NCBI GenBank assembly: GCA_937864815.1
Contig: CALMJY010000236.1
Location: 1 to 45,839, forward strand
Source: an uncultured Bacteroidota bacterium
Lineage (GTDB): Bacteria > Bacteroidota > Bacteroidia > Bacteroidales > VadinHA17
DNA length: 45,839 nt
Direction of reading: 5' to 3'
The notes under the pieces are model-generated. The model did not search any database, had not been told where the DNA came from, and saw only the letters and a program-made list of their open reading frames with translations. This document shows positions 42,044-45,839 of this stretch, one piece after another. Each line of letters opens with the position of its first letter. Positions within the stretch are counted from its first letter, which is position 1. The translations under genes were made by a program, and so were the position numbers.

Positions 42044-42715
42044 ATGGCAGAAATTATAGTTGAGGAAAAAGGAAAAGGTGGAAAGAAGAAAGCGAAGAAG
42101 CATCCACCACATCTGGATATGACTCCTATGGTGGACCTCATGTGTCTGCTGATAACTTTCTTTATGCTTACCACAGCCTTCAGCAAATCGAAGGTAATGG
42201 AGATCATTCTACCTGAAAAACTGAAGGATGACAAACCACAGGAAGCACCCAGGATTTCTGCCAGCCGTACGCTGAACATTATTCTTGGGCCCAATAATAA
42301 GCTTTACTGGTACCCTGGTGCTGTAAAACCTGAAGATTTCAATAATCTTCCTCCTTTAATGGAGACCGATTACAGTGCTGAGGGAATACGGAAGCTCCTT
42401 CTTGAAAGAAACAGAACACTTGCTAAAAAAATTGATGAATTCAATAAAGATGTTATTTCAGGTAAGATCCAGATTTCACAGGACTCAGTACGTGGTGCTA
42501 TCAGTCAGCTTAAAAAAATTGATGATACTGGACCTATCGTTCTGGTAAAAGCTTATAAAGATGCAAATTATGGCAACTTCGTAGATATTCTGGATGAAAT
42601 GAATATCTGTGGAATAGCACGTTACACATTTATGAAGATTGCATGGTATGAAGTAAAGATGGTGGAAACCGCTGCCGGTATCCAGTCTGGAACTGCAAAA
42701 CCTGCAACGAACTAA
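42044..42715 (+). CDS. exbD: ExbD/TolR-family biopolymer transport protein, copy 2
   Basis: A 223-residue protein with a basic N-terminus (GKGGKKKAKKHPPH), HLDMTPMVD with the essential Asp31, one helix (about 28-47) and a periplasmic domain. It shares the N-terminal motif with the first copy but differs beyond it. Bacteroidetes often have two or more ExbD proteins per ExbB; whether they form mixed dimers cannot be read here. It starts one base after the previous stop, indicating tight coupling. Confidence 0.93.
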   Translation: MAEIIVEEKGKGGKKKAKKHPPHLDMTPMVDLMCLLITFFMLTTAFSKSKVMEIILPEKLKDDKPQEAPRISASRTLNIILGPNNKLYWYPGAVKPEDFNNLPPLMETDYSAEGIRKLLLERNRTLAKKIDEFNKDVISGKIQISQDSVRGAISQLKKIDDTGPIVLVKAYKDANYGNFVDILDEMNICGIARYTFMKIAWYEVKMVETAAGIQSGTAKPATN

Positions 42716-42733
42716 ACCGTAAACCTTCAGAAA

Positions 42734-43513
42734 ATGGCAAAAGAAAAAATTATAGCACCTGCCTTCGATGACATAGTCTTTGAAGCAAGGAATAAGGAAT
42801 ACGGAGCTTACAGCCTGCGTAAAAAATACAATCGCAATGTAATAATAGCATTGATGATTGGGACAATAATTATTGCGACTGCTATTATCACACCTTACCT
42901 GAATGCAAAAGCTGCTGAAAACAGAGCTAAGCGTGCAGAAAGACAGGTTGAACTCAAGATGGAGAATCTGGACCAGCCAAATGAAACGGTTGCTCCGCCT
43001 CCTCCTCCACCACCTCCTCCTGCTGATGTTGTACAGCAGGCCAAATATGTTCCGCCTGTTGTAGTTGACTCAGTTAAACCTGAGGAAAATGTTCAGCTTA
43101 TGACAGCTGATGAAGCTCAGATCGAGGTTAAAGATGAAGAGGTAGTTGAAATAGTTGAGGAAGTAAAGGAAGAAGTTCAGGAAGAAGATCCGGAAGCTAC
43201 ACCATTTGTGGTAGTTGAGGAAATGCCTATGTACCCTGGCGGTGATGCAGAACTTCTCAAGTATATTGCAGAACATACACAGTACCCGGAAATTGCTAAG
43301 GAAAACAACATCCAGGGCAGGGTAATCGTGAGATTCTGTGTTACTTCAAAAGGAGGTGTCAGTCAGGTAAGCATCCTTAAAGGTGTTGACCCTGAGCTTG
43401 ATGCAGAAGCTATCAGAGTTGTAAACACACTTCCGGCATTTAAACCCGGAAAACAGGGAGGAAAACCAGTTCCTGTTTGGTACATGGTACCAATTACTTT
43501 CACACTTAAGTAA
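42734..43513 (+). CDS. tonB: TonB energy transducer
   Basis: A 259-residue TonB of the Bacteroidetes form: a cytoplasmic N-terminus with the conserved FDDIVFEARNKEYGAYSLRKKY, one transmembrane helix (about 36-54), a Pro-rich stretch (nine consecutive prolines near 88-96) and acidic Val/Glu-rich linker across the periplasm, and a C-terminal TonB domain (about 170-259: MYPGGDAELLKYI, IQGRVIVRFCVTSKG, LPAFKPGKQGGKPVPVWYMVPITF) that contacts the TonB box of receptors. It transmits force from ExbB/ExbD to TonB-dependent transporters. Last gene of the operon before a strong terminator. Confidence 0.95.
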   Translation: MAKEKIIAPAFDDIVFEARNKEYGAYSLRKKYNRNVIIALMIGTIIIATAIITPYLNAKAAENRAKRAERQVELKMENLDQPNETVAPPPPPPPPPADVVQQAKYVPPVVVDSVKPEENVQLMTADEAQIEVKDEEVVEIVEEVKEEVQEEDPEATPFVVVEEMPMYPGGDAELLKYIAEHTQYPEIAKENNIQGRVIVRFCVTSKGGVSQVSILKGVDPELDAEAIRVVNTLPAFKPGKQGGKPVPVWYMVPITFTLK

Positions 43514-43530
43514 TATTCTGGAATTTTATA

Positions 43531-43567
43531 AAAAGGCCGGTTCGAAAGATCCGGCCTTATTGTTTTC
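43531..43567 (+). terminator. Terminator of the TonB operon, probably bidirectional
   Basis: 8-bp stem AAGGCCGG/CCGGCCTT (43533-43540 and 43551-43558) with a 10-nt loop, followed by ATTGTTTT on the plus strand; on the minus strand it is followed by TTTTTAT, so it can also end the convergent threonine aldolase transcript. Confidence 0.88.
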
Positions 43568-43570
43568 ATA

Positions 43571-43630
43571 TCCGCGAAATCAGCGGGAGAAAAAGAACAA
43601 GCCTTAATTTCCCGCAGATGTCGCAGATTT
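43571..43630. repeat. Imperfect inverted repeat of REP type
   Basis: TCCGCGAAATCAGCGGGAGA (43571-43590) pairs imperfectly with TTTCCCGCAGATGTCGCAGA (about 43608-43627), separated by about 17 nt. It fills the gap between the two converging genes. It contains the CCCGCAGAT/TCGCAGATTT words that resemble dispersed repeats of Bacteroidetes genomes, though I cannot count copies here. Confidence 0.5.
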
Positions 43631-43642
43631 GCACTGATATTT

Positions 43643-44695
43643 CTACCGATGCAGCGCTTCCTTAAGAAGTCTGATAAAATCATTTATGTCTTTCTCTTCA
43701 GTATCCCAGCTGGTCATCAGCCGGTATTCTGAAGTAAGCTCATTCCATGTATAAAAGAAGTATTTCTCTTTAAGTCTTTCAGCAACTGCTGGTGGCATAA
43801 TTACAAAAACACCGTTGGCCTGGACTCTTTGTGTGATCCTTGTGCCCTGTATCCCGGTCAATTGCTCTGAAAGTACTTTGGCCATTTTATTGGCGTGCAG
43901 GGCAGAATGTTTCCAGAGATCATCCCTGAAATAGGCAATAAACTGAGCAGAGATGAATCTCATCTTTGATGCAAGCTGCATACCCTGCTTGCGGACATAT
44001 TTAAAATTATCAGCCAGACCAGGCCTTAGAAAACAGATTGCTTCACCGAACATCATACCATTCTTTGTCCCTCCAAATGAAAGAATATCTAATCCGGCAT
44101 CAGTTGTGAATTCTCTGAATTGAAGATCCAGAGCAACAGCTGCATTAGCTATACGTGCTCCGTCCATATGAAGTAACATTCCTCTAATGTGGGCAAAATC
44201 TGCAAGCTTTCTTATTTCATCCGCGGTATATAAAGTCCCCATCTCTGTGGACTGTGTAACTGAAATCACTTTAGGTTGTGCATGATGTTCAAATCCGAAT
44301 CCATGTACGTGACGTTCAATCAGTTCACAGTTAATTTTTCCATCTGGTGTATCCACCGTCAGAACCTTACATCCTGTAAATTTTTCAGGAGCACCACATT
44401 CATCCGATTCCAGATGTGCAGTTGATGAGGTAATTATTGAATTCCATGATTTTGTAACACCTGAAATACCCAGAACATTAGCTGCTGTGCCTGTAAAAAC
44501 AAAAAAAGTTTCTGTATCTTCTCCAAAATGAGACCTGAACAAACGACAGGCCTCCTCTGTATAGATATCATTGCCATATCCCAGTGTATGTCCCTGATTA
44601 ACAAGCTGCAATTCTTTTAAAATCTCAGGAAGGACACCTGCATTATTGTCACTTGCAAAACCTCTGCTGACAGCAATTTTCTCCATAATATTCAT
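43643..44695 (-). CDS. ltaE: Low-specificity threonine aldolase (PLP beta-eliminating lyase family)
   Basis: A 350-residue fold-type-I PLP enzyme cleaving threonine or allo-threonine to glycine and acetaldehyde. FASDNNAGVLPEIL at the N-terminus, TGTAANVLG (68-76), HLESDECGAPE, HMDGARIANAA (176-186) with Asp178 holding the pyridine nitrogen, and SFGGTKNGMMFGEA with Lys211 as the Schiff-base lysine match the aldolase group. A start three codons later (MEKIAVSRGF) is possible. It lies 32 bp after the upstream isomerase-like gene on the same strand. Confidence 0.93.
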   Translation of the reverse strand: MNIMEKIAVSRGFASDNNAGVLPEILKELQLVNQGHTLGYGNDIYTEEACRLFRSHFGEDTETFFVFTGTAANVLGISGVTKSWNSIITSSTAHLESDECGAPEKFTGCKVLTVDTPDGKINCELIERHVHGFGFEHHAQPKVISVTQSTEMGTLYTADEIRKLADFAHIRGMLLHMDGARIANAAVALDLQFREFTTDAGLDILSFGGTKNGMMFGEAICFLRPGLADNFKYVRKQGMQLASKMRFISAQFIAYFRDDLWKHSALHANKMAKVLSEQLTGIQGTRITQRVQANGVFVIMPPAVAERLKEKYFFYTWNELTSEYRLMTSWDTEEKDINDFIRLLKEALHR

Positions 44696-44727
44696 ACCTC
44701 TTCAGGCAAATTTTAATCCTGCTTCTA

Positions 44728-45801
44728 TTATTTATTCAGGATATTTGACATAAATTCACGTGCAAGCTGTACCTGCTCATGGACAAAGTCAATCTCTTCA
44801 AACGAATGATCCTTTTTTAATAAAGTATGGCAAAGTTCAAATGTAAAATAGCCATTATAACCAATCTCCTTCATTAACTGGATGTAGTGGTTGTAATCGG
44901 GCATTATACCATTTGCATAATAATTAAGCAGTATAGGCTGGACAACTCCCTTTTCATCGCGGTAATATTCCCCTCCGTAATGAGAATGAACCTGCAGACT
45001 CCCGATGGTCCTTACAGCATTGGCTATGTAATCCTTATCCTGTTTTTCAAATATTGGAAGGTCGAGGCAAACCTTTAGCCAGGGAGAGTTTACCAGGTTT
45101 ACCAGAGTAAGTACATCTTTCCAGCTTTTAATAAGAGGTGCATGATTTTGTAAAACCATAACGATCCCGTTTTCCTCTCCGAATTTAGCTGCCTCTTTCA
45201 GACAATCTTTAACAAAGTTCCATCTCTCAACCATGGTAACATAAGGATATTGCCTCATAAAAGAGTAATAGCCATCCCGATCGCGCACAAATTCATAAGT
45301 ACCAACTCCATCATGAATCGGGACTCCGGGCCATGCTGCGAATAACCTTACAAATTTAGCACCCAGATCCTTTGCCAGTCTGGCTGTTTCACGAACCATG
45401 AGAAGCTGACACTCCCTGTGTTCCGGTATCGGACTTGAAAAATCATTATTTGCGGCAACACAGGGAATCTCCAGTCCATATTTCGCAAGAGAATTTTTCA
45501 TCTCTTCCCGTTTCTTCTGATTCAGGTCTAACGGGTTACCCATCGGACGTTTATTATCCAGCTCAACCCCTTCAAATCCGAATTCTTTGGCACGCCGGCA
45601 CATTTCGTCAAAAGTTAAAGCATCACCTTTGTACCAGATACCTCCATATGTTATCGAATAAAGGCCTATTTTTATCCTGGATGGTTTCTGAATAGAAGCA
45701 GAACCTGGACCCTTTTCAGTTTTAACTGAATTAGTAACACTCCCAAGCATTGCGCCTCCTGCAACAGCTCCGGATGTTTCGAGAAATTTTCTGCGGTTCA
45801 T
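44728..45801 (-). CDS. Tat-exported sugar phosphate isomerase/epimerase-like TIM-barrel protein
   Basis: A 357-residue protein with a Tat signal (RRKFLETSGAVAGGAMLGS, residues 3-21) and a xylose-isomerase-like TIM barrel: IKIGLYSIT, FGFEGVELDNKR (52-64), VRLFAAWPG (147-155), MVLQNHAPLIKSWKD with a metal-site-like His, LKVCLDLPIF, QVHSHYGGEY, and YNGYFTFELCH near 318-328 with a Glu. Members bind a divalent metal and isomerise or epimerise sugars; exported forms are common in carbohydrate-degrading Bacteroidetes. The substrate is unknown. It starts 38 bp from the window edge, so further genes of its operon may lie outside. Confidence 0.85.
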   Translation of the reverse strand: MNRRKFLETSGAVAGGAMLGSVTNSVKTEKGPGSASIQKPSRIKIGLYSITYGGIWYKGDALTFDEMCRRAKEFGFEGVELDNKRPMGNPLDLNQKKREEMKNSLAKYGLEIPCVAANNDFSSPIPEHRECQLLMVRETARLAKDLGAKFVRLFAAWPGVPIHDGVGTYEFVRDRDGYYSFMRQYPYVTMVERWNFVKDCLKEAAKFGEENGIVMVLQNHAPLIKSWKDVLTLVNLVNSPWLKVCLDLPIFEKQDKDYIANAVRTIGSLQVHSHYGGEYYRDEKGVVQPILLNYYANGIMPDYNHYIQLMKEIGYNGYFTFELCHTLLKKDHSFEEIDFVHEQVQLAREFMSNILNK

Positions 45802-45839
45802 GATTTAAAGGATTTATAGGTTAATCATCAATAAAATAT

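Overview
The window looks like chromosomal DNA from a member of the Bacteroidota, probably an uncultured Bacteroidales-type fermenter. The evidence is an AT-rich background, start codons without clear Shine-Dalgarno sequences, several promoters of the Bacteroidetes form (TTTG-like -33 box, 19-21 bp, then TAnnTTTG), two DUF4252 proteins flanking an ECF sigma/anti-sigma pair, a Bacteroidetes-style TonB with two ExbD proteins, and a type 1B PyrD/PyrK pair. I see no insertion sequence, prophage, CRISPR array or broken gene.

Layout. (1) 1-5.5 kb: a damage-response mutagenesis module. It has a LexA-like self-cleaving XRE/S24 repressor with its own promoter and two matching operator-like palindromes, then a divergent Y-family polymerase and a short DnaE-type polymerase. 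Heptamer tandem arrays sit at the ends of two of these genes, and a REP-like inverted repeat lies between repressor and polymerase. (2) 5.5-12 kb: a long RelA/SpoT homologue whose hydrolase site looks degraded, an outer-membrane barrel, the DUF4252/sigma/anti-sigma/DUF4252 operon and a short-chain dehydrogenase. (3) 12.2-15.3 kb: tRNA-Lys, an Lrp regulator, pyrK-pyrD and an XRE regulator preceded by a 673 bp gene-free control region with seven copies of one 12-bp dyad. (4) 15.9-20.2 kb: dicarboxylate symporter, SlyD, a small barrel, ProC and a second short-chain dehydrogenase. (5) 20.3-26.5 kb: a six-gene acid-forming fermentation operon read as pta, 3-hydroxyacyl-CoA dehydrogenase, ackA, two tandem phosphotransbutyrylase-type genes, buk. 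(6) 26.7-34.9 kb: a fused FAD/Fe-S 2-hydroxyacid dehydrogenase, omega-amidase, an unrecognised membrane-anchored protein, rarA, kdsA and a LolA-like secreted protein. (7) 34.9-36.7 kb: RNase P RNA and queA. (8) 36.7-43.5 kb: a TonB energy-transduction locus (small membrane protein, PstS-like lipoprotein, large TPR protein, ExbB, ExbD, ExbD, TonB) closed by a terminator. (9) 43.6 kb to the end: threonine aldolase and a Tat-exported sugar isomerase-like protein.

The strongest candidates for something not fully described are the repressor/operator/polymerase module at the left end, the multi-dyad control region at 15.27-15.68 kb, and the TonB locus that includes an orphan PstS-like lipoprotein and a TPR/carboxypeptidase-regulatory-domain protein. 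All functional statements come from reading motifs; no database search was run.
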